From: G963663315 sp965214205
Lineage (GTDB): Bacteria; Pseudomonadota; Gammaproteobacteria; Arenicellales; Poriferihabitantaceae
Reading direction: 5' to 3'
Assembly: GCA_965214205.1 (NCBI GenBank)
Contig: OZ243941.1
Coordinates: forward strand, 1,860,001 to 1,924,000
Length of the DNA stretch: 64,000 nucleotides
The position numbers and the translations under genes are program-made. Shown piece by piece: positions 8,133 to 16,733 of this stretch. Each line of letters opens with the position of its first letter. Position 1 is the stretch's first letter. A model generated the notes under the pieces. That model was not told where the DNA came from, did not search any database, and saw only the letters and a list, made by a program, of their open reading frames with translations.

Positions 8133-10505
8133 ATGAGTGAGAGTGAAGACATCGAAGCGGAAGTCGTCACCGGCATAGCCCGGCCGGAAGACGTGTTGCC
8201 CGAAGTTTTGCATGTCCTGCCGCTCGAGAAAAAACCATTCTTTCCGGGTCAGATACTGCCGATCATATTTGACGCCGAAAGGTGGGGCGATACTATCAAC
8301 TCCATCCAGGAAGCCGGTCACGGCAATGTCGGCGTGGTATTTTCAGACGGGGTGAAGGCCGAAAAAGCCGAGTCCGGGGATTTCCGGTCGGTCGGGACGG
8401 TCTGCAAGATTCATCAGATCGAGCGGCATGAAGACTTGTTTCATGTAGTGCTTGCGGGCATACAGCGCTTTGAAATTATGCGCTGGGTCTCGAAGAAGCG
8501 TCCGTTCACCGTACAGGCAAGTTACTTCCCGGAACTGAACCCACGCGAAACCGTCCAGATCAAGGCGTATGTCACCGCCATCGTCAATACCATCAAGGAG
8601 TTGCTGCCGCTCAACCCGATGTATGGCGAAGAGTTGAAAATGTTCCTGAACTACTTCGGTACCGGCGAGCCTTCGCGGCTGGCTGATTTCGGGGCCAGTC
8701 TGACGACCGCGAGCGCGGCGGAACTCCAGGAAATTCTCGAGACGATTGAACTGACGCCGAGAATGGAAAAAACCCTGGTACTGCTACGGAAGGAGGTCGA
8801 AATAGCGCGTGCCCAGACCGATATTCGCGAACACATCGAAGGGGAAATCAACCAGCGCCAAAGGGAAATGTTTCTGCGTGAACAACTCAAGTTCATCCGG
8901 AAAGAGCTCGGCATCTCGAAAGATGACCGGGAATCCGAAGTGGAGACTTTCCGCGACCGGCTGAAAGAATGCGTGGTTCCTGAACACGCTCAGGCGCGAA
9001 TTGACGAAGAGCTGGACAAAATCTCGGCCCTGGAAAGAGGCTCTCCCGAATATACCGTAACCCGCAATTATCTCGAATGGCTGACCCAGATACCCTGGGG
9101 CCGGTTCAGCGAGGACTCCCTCGATCTGGAGCGGGCCGCGGCCATTCTGGACCGGGATCACGAGGGCCTGGAGGAGGTCAAGGAACGCATACTGGAATTC
9201 ATCGGAGTGGGCAAGATGAAAGGCGAGGTGGCGGGCTCGATTATATTGCTGATCGGGCCGCCGGGAGTCGGTAAAACCTCGCTGGGGAAATCGGTGGCGA
9301 GCGCGCTGGGCCGGGAGTTTTTTCGTTTTTCCCTGGGAGGTATGCGCGATGAAGCGGAAATCAAGGGCCATCGACGGACCTATATTGGCGCCATGCCGGG
9401 AAAATTCGTCCAGGCGCTGAAGGAATGCAAAACCGTCAATCCGCTGATCATGCTGGACGAGATCGACAAGGTGGGAGCCTCCTTTCGGGGGGACCCGGCG
9501 TCGGCCCTTCTGGAAGTTCTGGACCCGGAGCAGAACCGGAATTTCCTGGATCATTATCTAGACCTGGGCGTCGATTTATCCAAGGTCCTGTTTATCTGCA
9601 CCGCCAATCAGCGCGATACCATTCCGGCGCCGCTGCTTGACCGGATGGAGGAAATCCGGTTGTCGGGTTATCTGGCCGCGGAGAAAACCGCCATAGCGAG
9701 AAAGTACCTGCTGCCCAGACAAATCGCCAGGGCGGGATTGAAGAAGCGGGGCCAGCTTCGCATCGACACGTCCGCGATCCGGAAGATCGTCGATGGATAC
9801 GCGCGTGAGGCCGGGGTTCGAAAGCTGGAGAAAATGCTGGGTACGATTGTCAGAAAGGCGGTCATGTATATCCTGAAACAGGAAAAACAGCCGATTCATG
9901 TCACCACTGCGAACCTCGAGGAATACCTGGGTAAACCGACTTTTGACGATCAGAATCGGATTACCGGAAAAGGTATCGCCACCGGCCTGGCCTGGACCGC
10001 GATGGGCGGCGCTACGCTTGATATTGAGGCCGCCCGCAGCCACAGCTTCAGCCGAGGCTTCAAACTCACTGGGCAACTCGGTGATGTGATGAAGGAGTCG
10101 GCGGAGATTGCATACAGTTATGTCATGAGTAACGCGGAGCGGCTGGGGGTGAGTCAGGATTTCTTTGAAAAGTCGATGATTCATCTGCATGTGCCGGCAG
10201 GCGCCACGCCAAAGGACGGGCCGAGCGCCGGCATCACGATGGTCTCCGCATTGATTTCCCTGGCCCGCGGCAAGGAGATCAGGAGGTCTCTCGCAATGAC
10301 CGGCGAACTATCGTTGACCGGGCAAGCGCTGCCGGTCGGCGGCATCCGGGAAAAGGTGATTGCCGCCCGAAGGATGAAAATACGGAATCTGATCCTGCCG
10401 CAGGCCAATCGCAGCGACTTCGAGGAAGTCCCCGATTACATCACCAAAAGCATCCGGGTCAAATTCGTTTCCCGTTACGAGGAAGCTCTGGACCACCTGT
10501 TCTGA
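8133..10505 (+). CDS. lon: ATP-dependent protease Lon
   Basis: Cytosolic AAA+ serine protease that removes misfolded and regulatory proteins. The 790-residue protein has the N-terminal LON substrate domain (about 25-215), a coiled-coil linker, the AAA+ module with Walker A GPPGVGKTS near 375 and Walker B IMLDEIDK near 440, and the C-terminal S16 protease domain with the Ser-Lys dyad S698 (PKDGPSAG) and K741 (GGIREKVIAA). A GGAG lies 8 nt upstream of the ATG. Length and dyad are standard for LonA. No heat-shock type promoter is obvious in the 62-nt leader. Confidence 0.97.
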   Translation: MSESEDIEAEVVTGIARPEDVLPEVLHVLPLEKKPFFPGQILPIIFDAERWGDTINSIQEAGHGNVGVVFSDGVKAEKAESGDFRSVGTVCKIHQIERHEDLFHVVLAGIQRFEIMRWVSKKRPFTVQASYFPELNPRETVQIKAYVTAIVNTIKELLPLNPMYGEELKMFLNYFGTGEPSRLADFGASLTTASAAELQEILETIELTPRMEKTLVLLRKEVEIARAQTDIREHIEGEINQRQREMFLREQLKFIRKELGISKDDRESEVETFRDRLKECVVPEHAQARIDEELDKISALERGSPEYTVTRNYLEWLTQIPWGRFSEDSLDLERAAAILDRDHEGLEEVKERILEFIGVGKMKGEVAGSIILLIGPPGVGKTSLGKSVASALGREFFRFSLGGMRDEAEIKGHRRTYIGAMPGKFVQALKECKTVNPLIMLDEIDKVGASFRGDPASALLEVLDPEQNRNFLDHYLDLGVDLSKVLFICTANQRDTIPAPLLDRMEEIRLSGYLAAEKTAIARKYLLPRQIARAGLKKRGQLRIDTSAIRKIVDGYAREAGVRKLEKMLGTIVRKAVMYILKQEKQPIHVTTANLEEYLGKPTFDDQNRITGKGIATGLAWTAMGGATLDIEAARSHSFSRGFKLTGQLGDVMKESAEIAYSYVMSNAERLGVSQDFFEKSMIHLHVPAGATPKDGPSAGITMVSALISLARGKEIRRSLAMTGELSLTGQALPVGGIREKVIAARRMKIRNLILPQANRSDFEEVPDYITKSIRVKFVSRYEEALDHLF

Positions 10506-10513
10506 TTGCCCCC

Positions 10514-10532
10514 ACCGGGCGCGTTACCCGGT
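10514..10532 (+). terminator. weak hairpin after lon
   Basis: ACCGGG and CCCGGT form a 6-bp GC-rich stem with a 7-nt loop just after the lon stop. The following sequence (CTTACAATG) is not U-rich, so intrinsic termination is doubtful. Confidence 0.3.
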
Positions 10533-10533
10533 C

Positions 10534-10561
10534 TTACAATGGTTGGCTGAATGGTTATAAT
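10534..10561 (+). promoter_or_regulatory. sigma70-type promoter upstream of the Fe-alcohol dehydrogenase gene
   Basis: TTACAA (10534-10539), a 16-nt spacer, then a perfect TATAAT (10556-10561), 53 nt before the start codon of the next gene. An AGGTGGA ribosome binding site follows at 10602-10608. Confidence 0.6.
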
Positions 10562-10614
10562 GCGGGCGTTATCAAACACGCGAGTCCATTGCGGCCGAAT
10601 CAGGTGGAATCACT

Positions 10615-11919
10615 ATGGGTTGTCAGTATTTTGAACCAGTAGAGGGCGGCGCGAACAGTTTCACGGTCGCGATGCCCAAATATACGTTTGGCCGGGGTTG
10701 CCTGGCCGAAGCGGGGATACGCGCCGCCAGCCTGAACATGAAGCGGATTGCGTTGTTCACCGACCCGTACCTGAAAGACGGTGAATACGTGGCAACGGTT
10801 CGCGAATCCATCCGGAGGCAGGGGCTGCGCTGTGATATTTTTTCCGACATCCGAATCGAGCCCGATGATGACACGATTACGCGGGCCGCAAAATTCCTGT
10901 CGCAGGGAAAATTCGATGGCGTGGTTTCGGTGGGTGGCGGCTCGGTCATGGACACCGCCAAGGCGGCTATGGTCTACGCGTTGTACCCGGCCTCGTTCAA
11001 TGATTATTTCGGTCCGCCGGTGGGCGCCGGCAAACCGGTTCCCGGCGCGCTGCTGCCGCATCTGGCCTGCCCGACGACTTCCGGCACTGGTTCCGAATGC
11101 ACCTCGGTCTCGGTCATCCGGATCAACAGCCTGAACACGAAATTCGTGATGGGGAGTCCCTGGCTGCTTCCGCGGGAAGCGCTGGTGGACCCGGTGGTTT
11201 GCGATACGCTGCCCGCGAACGCGGTGGCGTCGACCGGATTCGACCTGCTTTGCCACGCGCTCGAATGCTATACCGCCAGGGCCTATACCCGATGGGACTG
11301 CGTTGACGATCCCCTGTCCAGAACGATGCTGCAGGGCGCCAATCCCTGGAGTGACATGTCCGCGCGCAGCGCGCTCCGCATCGCCGGTCGGTATTTAGAA
11401 CGGGGCGTGGCGGACAACAGCGACCACGAAGCCCGGGACGCCCTGATGTGGGGCGCGTCGCTGGCCGGGATGGCGTTCGGCAATTCCGGCACCCATCTGG
11501 CGCATGCCATGTCCTACGGAGTTACCCATCTGATGGAAGACATCACGACCGAGGGCTACAGCGTGCCGTCGCCGTTCATTCCCCACGGCATCAGCGTGAT
11601 CGTCAGCGCCCCGGCGATATTCCGGTATCTCGGCGCCGCGGCGCCGGAACGTCATCTGGATGCGGCCAGATGGTTGGGCGCGAGTCATACCGACGTCGGC
11701 GCGGACGAGGTTGGTGAGGCGCTGGCGCAGAGACTGGTCGAACTGATGCGAAAAACCGGGATGCCCAACGGTCTGGCCGGAGTCGGTTTCCGAGCGGAGG
11801 ATGTCGGGCGGCTGGCGGATTCGTCGATTCGACAGAAGCGGGCCATACTGAACGCGCCCAGGATCGCGGACCTGTCCGACATGAACAGCATCTATCATGA
11901 CGCGTTGAGTTACTGGTAA
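10615..11919 (+). CDS. Iron-dependent alcohol dehydrogenase, hydroxyacid-oxoacid transhydrogenase (ADHFE1)-like
   Basis: A 434-residue group III (Fe-dependent) alcohol dehydrogenase. The nucleotide-binding GGGSVMDTAK is near 107-116, TTSGTGSE near 150, and metal-ligand regions GFDLLCHALE (about 213-222), HLAHAMSY (about 293-300) and PHGISV (about 323-328) are all present. Several segments match the animal mitochondrial enzyme ADHFE1 closely (FDLLCHALECYT, GNSGTHLAHAMSYG, FIPHGISV), which oxidises 4-hydroxybutyrate while reducing 2-oxoglutarate. That reaction is inferred by family resemblance; a simple alcohol dehydrogenase remains possible. The gene has its own promoter and a good ribosome binding site and may be cotranscribed with the HAD gene 19 nt downstream. 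Confidence 0.85.
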   Translation: MGCQYFEPVEGGANSFTVAMPKYTFGRGCLAEAGIRAASLNMKRIALFTDPYLKDGEYVATVRESIRRQGLRCDIFSDIRIEPDDDTITRAAKFLSQGKFDGVVSVGGGSVMDTAKAAMVYALYPASFNDYFGPPVGAGKPVPGALLPHLACPTTSGTGSECTSVSVIRINSLNTKFVMGSPWLLPREALVDPVVCDTLPANAVASTGFDLLCHALECYTARAYTRWDCVDDPLSRTMLQGANPWSDMSARSALRIAGRYLERGVADNSDHEARDALMWGASLAGMAFGNSGTHLAHAMSYGVTHLMEDITTEGYSVPSPFIPHGISVIVSAPAIFRYLGAAAPERHLDAARWLGASHTDVGADEVGEALAQRLVELMRKTGMPNGLAGVGFRAEDVGRLADSSIRQKRAILNAPRIADLSDMNSIYHDALSYW

Positions 11920-11938
11920 CAGTCAGCGATAACCGGAA

Positions 11939-12529
11939 ATGCCGCTTCGTCATCTCAATTTCTGGATTTTCGACATGGATGGAACCCTGACCCTGCCGAT
12001 CCATGATTTTGAGGATATTCGAACCCGGCTTGGCATCCAGTCCACATCGCCGATTCTGGAGTCAATCGAGAAAATGCCGCCCGACCGCGCCGCTGAAGTC
12101 ACTCAGGAACTGCATCTGCTGGAAATGCGGCTGGCCCGCGAGGCGCAGCCGCAGCCCGGAGCGAGGGATATCCTGACCCGCTTGCGCGAGGCCGGAAAAA
12201 AACTTGGAATACTGACCCGAAACGGTAGAGAAATTGCCCATGCCACCCTGGCCGAAGCCGGTTTGTCGTCATTTTTTGACAAAGACAGCGTGGTCAGCCG
12301 CGATGATTGCGCGCCAAAGCCCAATCCCGACGGGGTTCATTTACTGCTTGATCGCTGGAACGCTCCCAGGGAGGAGGCGGTGATTGTCGGGGATTTTCTG
12401 TATGACATTCAGGCCGGATTCGACGCCGGCATCCAGACTGTCCATTTCGATTCCTCCGGCCAATTCCAATGGCCGCAATTCACCCACCACAGAATCACCG
12501 AAATCAGTTCCCTGCGTTCCATGATTTGA
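11939..12529 (+). CDS. HAD-superfamily phosphatase (phosphoglycolate phosphatase-like)
   Basis: A 196-residue haloacid dehalogenase-type phosphatase. Motif I FDMDGTLT (nucleophile and acid Asp) is near residue 11, motif II LTRN near 95, motif III KPNPDG near 124, and motif IV GDFLYD near 145. The helical cap between motifs I and II is small to medium. It resembles Gph/HAD-IA hydrolases, but the substrate cannot be told. It directly follows the alcohol dehydrogenase gene, so it might remove a phosphorylated side product of that pathway; this is a guess. It converges with the ABC exporter, with a hairpin between them. Confidence 0.85.
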   Translation: MPLRHLNFWIFDMDGTLTLPIHDFEDIRTRLGIQSTSPILESIEKMPPDRAAEVTQELHLLEMRLAREAQPQPGARDILTRLREAGKKLGILTRNGREIAHATLAEAGLSSFFDKDSVVSRDDCAPKPNPDGVHLLLDRWNAPREEAVIVGDFLYDIQAGFDAGIQTVHFDSSGQFQWPQFTHHRITEISSLRSMI

Positions 12530-12602
12530 CCCACAACCACTGTCGGTTGCGGACCAGCACAGAGACCCTCCCCTACGATAACGGGTTGGCATCCATCACA
12601 TC

Positions 12603-12647
12603 ATTCCCCCCTTGAGGGGGAATCACATCGCGCGTAGCGGGTGTGAT
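12603..12647. repeat. double-palindrome element between convergent genes (REP/MITE-like or bidirectional terminator)
   Basis: Two adjacent inverted repeats: ATTCCCCC/GGGGGAAT (12603-12610 with 12616-12623, 5-nt loop) and ATCACA/TGTGAT (12622-12627 with 12642-12647). It fills the gap between the HAD gene and the ABC exporter gene. The first stem could terminate transcription on either strand, although no long U-run follows. The C5/G5 palindrome plus second hairpin resembles short dispersed repeats of proteobacteria; copies elsewhere cannot be checked here. Confidence 0.5.
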
Positions 12648-12657
12648 CGGGGGACAA

Positions 12658-14517
12658 TCAATTATCTTCTTCTCTGGCCAGGAAACCGCCGGACTGTCTG
12701 GCCCATAGCTCTGCATACAAGCCCTTGTTCGCCAGCAGTTGGTCATGGGCGCCTTGCTCGGTTATTTTTCCGGCATCCATGATGACCAGACGGTCCATCT
12801 GTGCGATAGTCGATAGCCGGTGAGCAATCGCGATCACGGTTTTACCTTCCATCAGTTGATACAGACTTTCCTGTATGGCCGCTTCGACCTCAGAATCAAG
12901 GGCGCTGGTCGCTTCATCCAGAATCAGTATGGGCGCATTTTTCAGAATCACGCGGGCAATGGATATCCTTTGCCTTTGTCCGCCGGAGAGCTTTACGCCA
13001 CGCTCGCCGACATGCGCCTGATAACCCCGCCGGCCCGCCATATCTTCGAGGTCCGGTATAAATTCATGGGCCTTTGCTTGTTTGGCTGCGGCAATCACGC
13101 TGTCCATGGTCGCATAGCCGTTACCATATCGGATGTTCTCGTATACCGAGCGATGCAGCAGGGAAGTGTCCTGGGTGACCATGCCGATATTGGCCCGCAG
13201 GCTGTCCTGCGTCACCTGATGGATGTCCTGTCCGTCAATCATGATTTGGCCATCCTGCAGGTCGTAGAAGCGCAACAATACGCTGACCAGAGTCGATTTA
13301 CCAGCGCCGGAACGCCCGACCACGCCAATCTTTTCTCCGCCTCGTATATGCAGGCACAGATTCTCGATAACGCCTTTCTCACCGTCACTTTTTCCGTAAT
13401 TGAATGTAATGTTACGGTACTCGATATCGCCTTTGGAAACCTGAATTTCCTGCGCCCTGTTGTCATCAACAATGTCAATATCGTTTGAAATGGTTTCAAT
13501 TCCATCCTGTACCACACCGATATTTTCAAACAGACTCCAGATTTCCCAGAGTATCCATTGCGACATACCCTGCAATCTAAGAACCAGCCCGACGGCGAAC
13601 GCGATGGCTCCCGGAGAGACCGCGTTTTCATACCACAGCCAAACCGAATTGACGCCGACAGCGAATAATAAAAGGGAATTCAACACCGTCAGGTATACGG
13701 AAAGGCGGGCGGACAGGCGCATCATGTCATACACCGGAAGCAGGAATTTCTGCATTCCCTCTCTGGCGTATTCGTCCTCATAGTTGGCATGGGCGAACAT
13801 CTTGACCGTCGTGATATTGGTATAACTGTCGACTACCCGGCCCGTTACCATAGAGCGCGCTTCAGCCTGATCCATCGACGACTGTCGCAGCTTCGGTATG
13901 AAGTACCACAATACCACGACATATCCGGCCAGCCATGCAATCATTGGCAGAGTCAGCCGGATATCGCTGGCCGCAAACAGGATCAGAGCGCCCACGAAAT
14001 AGACGGAAACATAAACCAGAACCTCGGTAATCTTGATGATCACATCGCGGACGCCGAGAGATGTCTGCATCATCTTGGTAGCTACTCGTCCGGCAAAATC
14101 ATCCTGGAAAAATTTGACGCTCTGCTTGAGTAGATAGCGATGAGTTTCCCAGCGGGTTCGCATCGCAAAATTCCCCAGCAGGCCCTGATGGATAATGGCT
14201 TCGTAAAACAGCTTTAACACCGGCATGATGATCAGGATGACCGCGCTGATGGCGATAATCTCGACCTGATGAGTCTCCCAGAAAGTCTCTCGATTGGCAG
14301 TGGCCAGCCAGTCCACCAGATTGCCGACAAAGGAAAATAACCAGACCTCGATCAGCGCCATCAGGGCGGATAGCAACGAGCCGACCATAATCAGTTGCCA
14401 GAACGGCTTGGCGTAGTGGCCGAGGAATCCGAACAGGGTATCCGGCGGTTTGGTGGGCGTGTGTTCGGGAAAAGGTGTCCTGTACTTCTCGAACCACGTG
14501 AATAATGTGTCAATCAA
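12658..14517 (-). CDS. ABC exporter with fused membrane and ATPase domains (MsbA/MDR type)
   Basis: A 619-residue half-transporter. Residues about 40-340 hold six predicted membrane helices (for example LIMVGSLLSALMALIEVWLF and VEIIAISAVILIIMPVL), and the C-terminal ATPase has Walker A GRSGAGKST near 405, signature LSGGQRQRIS near 514, Walker B LILDEATSALDS near 535 and H-loop AIAHRLSTI. It probably works as a homodimer exporting a lipid, drug or peptide; substrate unknown. It is not msbA itself by context (no lpxK nearby). The start is ATG at 14517, divergent from pcm across about 210 nt. Confidence 0.92.
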   Translation of the reverse strand: MIDTLFTWFEKYRTPFPEHTPTKPPDTLFGFLGHYAKPFWQLIMVGSLLSALMALIEVWLFSFVGNLVDWLATANRETFWETHQVEIIAISAVILIIMPVLKLFYEAIIHQGLLGNFAMRTRWETHRYLLKQSVKFFQDDFAGRVATKMMQTSLGVRDVIIKITEVLVYVSVYFVGALILFAASDIRLTLPMIAWLAGYVVVLWYFIPKLRQSSMDQAEARSMVTGRVVDSYTNITTVKMFAHANYEDEYAREGMQKFLLPVYDMMRLSARLSVYLTVLNSLLLFAVGVNSVWLWYENAVSPGAIAFAVGLVLRLQGMSQWILWEIWSLFENIGVVQDGIETISNDIDIVDDNRAQEIQVSKGDIEYRNITFNYGKSDGEKGVIENLCLHIRGGEKIGVVGRSGAGKSTLVSVLLRFYDLQDGQIMIDGQDIHQVTQDSLRANIGMVTQDTSLLHRSVYENIRYGNGYATMDSVIAAAKQAKAHEFIPDLEDMAGRRGYQAHVGERGVKLSGGQRQRISIARVILKNAPILILDEATSALDSEVEAAIQESLYQLMEGKTVIAIAHRLSTIAQMDRLVIMDAGKITEQGAHDQLLANKGLYAELWARQSGGFLAREEDN

Positions 14518-14731
14518 CCTTTAGCTTCCAGTGTATCGGATCAATACGGCGTTTTATCATAAGAATGCCTGTTTCGCACGTAATCGGCTCTGTACCCGGC
14601 GGATTGCGATATACTCGGGGACCGTTTCAACAAACCACGGAAAGGGCGCTGCCTGTGCCCAGAACCCAAGAAAACCAGCGCCGGTTCTCAATATGTCAGC
14701 CTTGAATGATCGAAAACGTGAAGGCATCGGG
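14518..14731. other. divergent intergenic region between ABC exporter and pcm
   Basis: About 210 nt without a supported gene. The plus frame stays open here as an extension of pcm, but the encoded residues have no counterpart in Pcm proteins. A TATACT at 14610-14615 is a possible -10 for pcm, without a clear -35. Nothing else was recognised. Confidence 0.5.
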
Positions 14732-15367
14732 ATGACCTCGATGCGTACCAGAAAACGGTTGATAGACCGCATTCGCGAGCGGGGGGTTGGCAACGAGCAG
14801 GTACTCGAGGCCATGATGGATACGCCCCGCCATCTTTTCATTGAGGAGGCGCTGTCCCACCGGGCTTATGAGGATACCGCGCTGCCAATCGGGGAAAAGC
14901 AGACGATTTCGCAACCTTATATCGTGGCGTTGATGACGGAACTGGTCATGGAAGGCCCGTCTCCGATCAGGAAAATCCTGGAGATCGGCACCGGATGCGG
15001 TTACCAGACCGCTATCCTGTCGCAGTTGGCGAACTGGGTATTCACGATCGAGCGAATCGCGTCCCTGCAAGTCAGCGCCCGGCAGCGGCTGATGGAACTG
15101 GGTTATTACAATATCAGTTATCTGAACGGCGACGGTTTTCTGGGTTGGGAAAGCAACCAGCCGTTTGACCGGATTATTGTCACTGCCGCGCCGCGTGTCG
15201 TCCCACAGACCTTGCTTGACCAGCTCGCGGTTGGCGGCAGGCTGGTGATTCCGGTGGGCGGCGACGAAAGTCAGCGGCTCCGGATCATTACCCGCGCCGC
15301 GTCGGGTTTTGATGAACAACAGCGCGAGCCGGTTCGTTTCGTGCCGATGCTGAAGGGCAGGAAATAA
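14732..15367 (+). CDS. pcm: Protein-L-isoaspartate O-methyltransferase
   Basis: Repairs isoaspartyl residues in aged proteins using S-adenosylmethionine. The 211-residue product has the PIMT landmarks ALPIGEKQTISQPYIVA, the SAM-binding LEIGTGCGYQTAIL near 82-95, and the C-terminal VRFVPMLKG. Upstream in-frame ATGs at 14531 and 14693 exist, but ATG at 14732 has AAGG 7 nt before it and gives the family length (E. coli 208). It is followed after 4 nt by the DedA-like gene and then nlpD, a chain that is probably one operon. Confidence 0.95.
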   Translation: MTSMRTRKRLIDRIRERGVGNEQVLEAMMDTPRHLFIEEALSHRAYEDTALPIGEKQTISQPYIVALMTELVMEGPSPIRKILEIGTGCGYQTAILSQLANWVFTIERIASLQVSARQRLMELGYYNISYLNGDGFLGWESNQPFDRIIVTAAPRVVPQTLLDQLAVGGRLVIPVGGDESQRLRIITRAASGFDEQQREPVRFVPMLKGRK

Positions 15368-15371
15368 CGCG

Positions 15372-15956
15372 GTGAAAATCTTTACCCCTCTGTATAACAA
15401 GGTCATGGAGTGGTCGCGGTCCCACCACGCCGAAAAATATCTGTGCGGGGTGAGTTTTGTAGAATCCTCAGTCTTTCCAATTCCGACCTCATTGATGCTG
15501 GCGCCGATGGCCCTGGCCAGGCCGGAGCGGGCCTGGCGGCTGGCGTTCATCACCACCATTACCTCGGTGGCGGGCGGCATAGCCGGCTATCTGATCGGTT
15601 ATTTCCTGTTTGAGCGGGTCGGAAATCCGATTCTGGAGTTTTATCATCTGGGTGAAGAGTTTATAAGAATCAAAGACTGGTTCGATCAATACGGGATATG
15701 GCTGGTGCTGGTTTCCGGGGTCACTCCGATCCCGTACAAGCTGTTCACAATTACGGCCGGAGTATTAAGTCTCGCGTTATTCCCGTTTATACTCGCTTCC
15801 CTGATCGGGCGGGCATCCCAGTTCTTTCTGGTCAGCGCTTTAATCCGGTGGGGCGGGGCGCCGATGACTGCCATGATTGAGCAACGGATCGAGTGGGTAG
15901 GTTGGGGGGCGCTGGCGCTGGCGGCGGTTGTTTTCATGATTGCAGAATTATTATGA
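15372..15956 (+). CDS. YqaA/DedA-family membrane protein (VTT domain)
   Basis: A 194-residue inner-membrane protein with a GTG start. It carries the DedA/VTT-type features: FVESSVFPIPTSLML after an N-terminal amphipathic stretch, the glycine-rich GGIAGYLIGYFLF helix, and the re-entrant segment VSGVTPIPYKLFTITAGV with the conserved proline-arginine/lysine region. DedA proteins are linked to phospholipid or undecaprenyl-phosphate flipping; the YqaA branch has no firm function. It sits between pcm and nlpD, overlapping the nlpD start by 4 nt (ATGA), which implies coupled translation. Confidence 0.88.
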   Translation: MKIFTPLYNKVMEWSRSHHAEKYLCGVSFVESSVFPIPTSLMLAPMALARPERAWRLAFITTITSVAGGIAGYLIGYFLFERVGNPILEFYHLGEEFIRIKDWFDQYGIWLVLVSGVTPIPYKLFTITAGVLSLALFPFILASLIGRASQFFLVSALIRWGGAPMTAMIEQRIEWVGWGALALAAVVFMIAELL

Positions 15957-16705
15957 GAAAATATATTTTTTGCGGTTTCCTGGCTTTGCTGATTGCGGGG
16001 TGCGCTTCGCTGCCTGAGCCGATCCCGGTGATCAACAAATCCCCGTCACGGACGATTCCGAACGCATACAAAGTCAAACAGGGTGATTCGATCTATACTA
16101 TCGCCTGGGCGTTCGGGGTCGATTTCGTGGATGTCGCCAAGTTCAGCAACCTGAAGAAACCCTACACGCTGAAGCCGGGCCAGGTCGTCTATCTGCAAAA
16201 GCGCGAGGGCGCCAAAGTGATCGCCCTGGAAGACGACGGGCAGCCCCAGCCTGTCGTCGCGGAAAAGCTGCCCGAGAAAAAGGCCGCGCCCAAACTGACC
16301 GCCTCGACCAAAGCGTCGCCATCCGTTTCCTTTACCGACACTCCGACCAAATGGAACTGGCCGGCCGAGGGCAAGCTGGTCGGAAAATATTCTATCGACA
16401 AGGGCAATAAAGGCATCCAGATCGCCGGAGCCGAAGGCAGTCCGATCAAGGCTACCGCGGCCGGAGAGGTCGTCTACGCGGGTCAGGGCTTGCGAGGGTA
16501 CGGCAATCTGGTCATCCTGAAACATTCTCCCGAATTTCTGAGCGCCTATGCCCACAACCGGGAAATTCTGGTGCGGGAAGGGCAGTCTGTGCAGACGAAT
16601 CAGCAAATCGCCACGATGGGCAGTAGCGGAGTACAGACAACCATGCTACATTTCGAGCTGCGCAAGAATGGCCAGCCGGTCAATCCGATGAGCTATCTCA
16701 AGTAA
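15953..16705 (+). CDS. nlpD: NlpD-like lipoprotein, LysM and degenerate LytM (M23) domains
   Basis: Outer-membrane lipoprotein that activates septal amidases during cell division in the E. coli model. The 250-residue product starts MRKYIFCGFLALLIAGC, a lipoprotein signal with lipobox LIAGC. A LysM peptidoglycan-binding repeat covers about 39-81 (YKVKQGDSIYTIAWAFGV), followed by a proline/alanine/lysine-rich linker and an M23 domain (about 135-250). The first M23 zinc motif, normally HxG(I/V)D, reads NKGIQIA, so His and Asp are missing and the enzyme is presumably inactive, as in NlpD. The chosen start at 15953 overlaps the previous stop; a longer reading from 15893 would hide the signal peptide. 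rpoS, its usual partner downstream, is absent. Confidence 0.93.
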   Translation: MRKYIFCGFLALLIAGCASLPEPIPVINKSPSRTIPNAYKVKQGDSIYTIAWAFGVDFVDVAKFSNLKKPYTLKPGQVVYLQKREGAKVIALEDDGQPQPVVAEKLPEKKAAPKLTASTKASPSVSFTDTPTKWNWPAEGKLVGKYSIDKGNKGIQIAGAEGSPIKATAAGEVVYAGQGLRGYGNLVILKHSPEFLSAYAHNREILVREGQSVQTNQQIATMGSSGVQTTMLHFELRKNGQPVNPMSYLK

Positions 16706-16733
16706 CCTGAGCCTGAACAGAGATTTCAATATC

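Noticed and set aside
14531..14731. N-terminal extension of pcm
   Set aside because: Open frame, but residues match no Pcm proteins, while ATG 14732 has a good ribosome binding site and gives the normal length.
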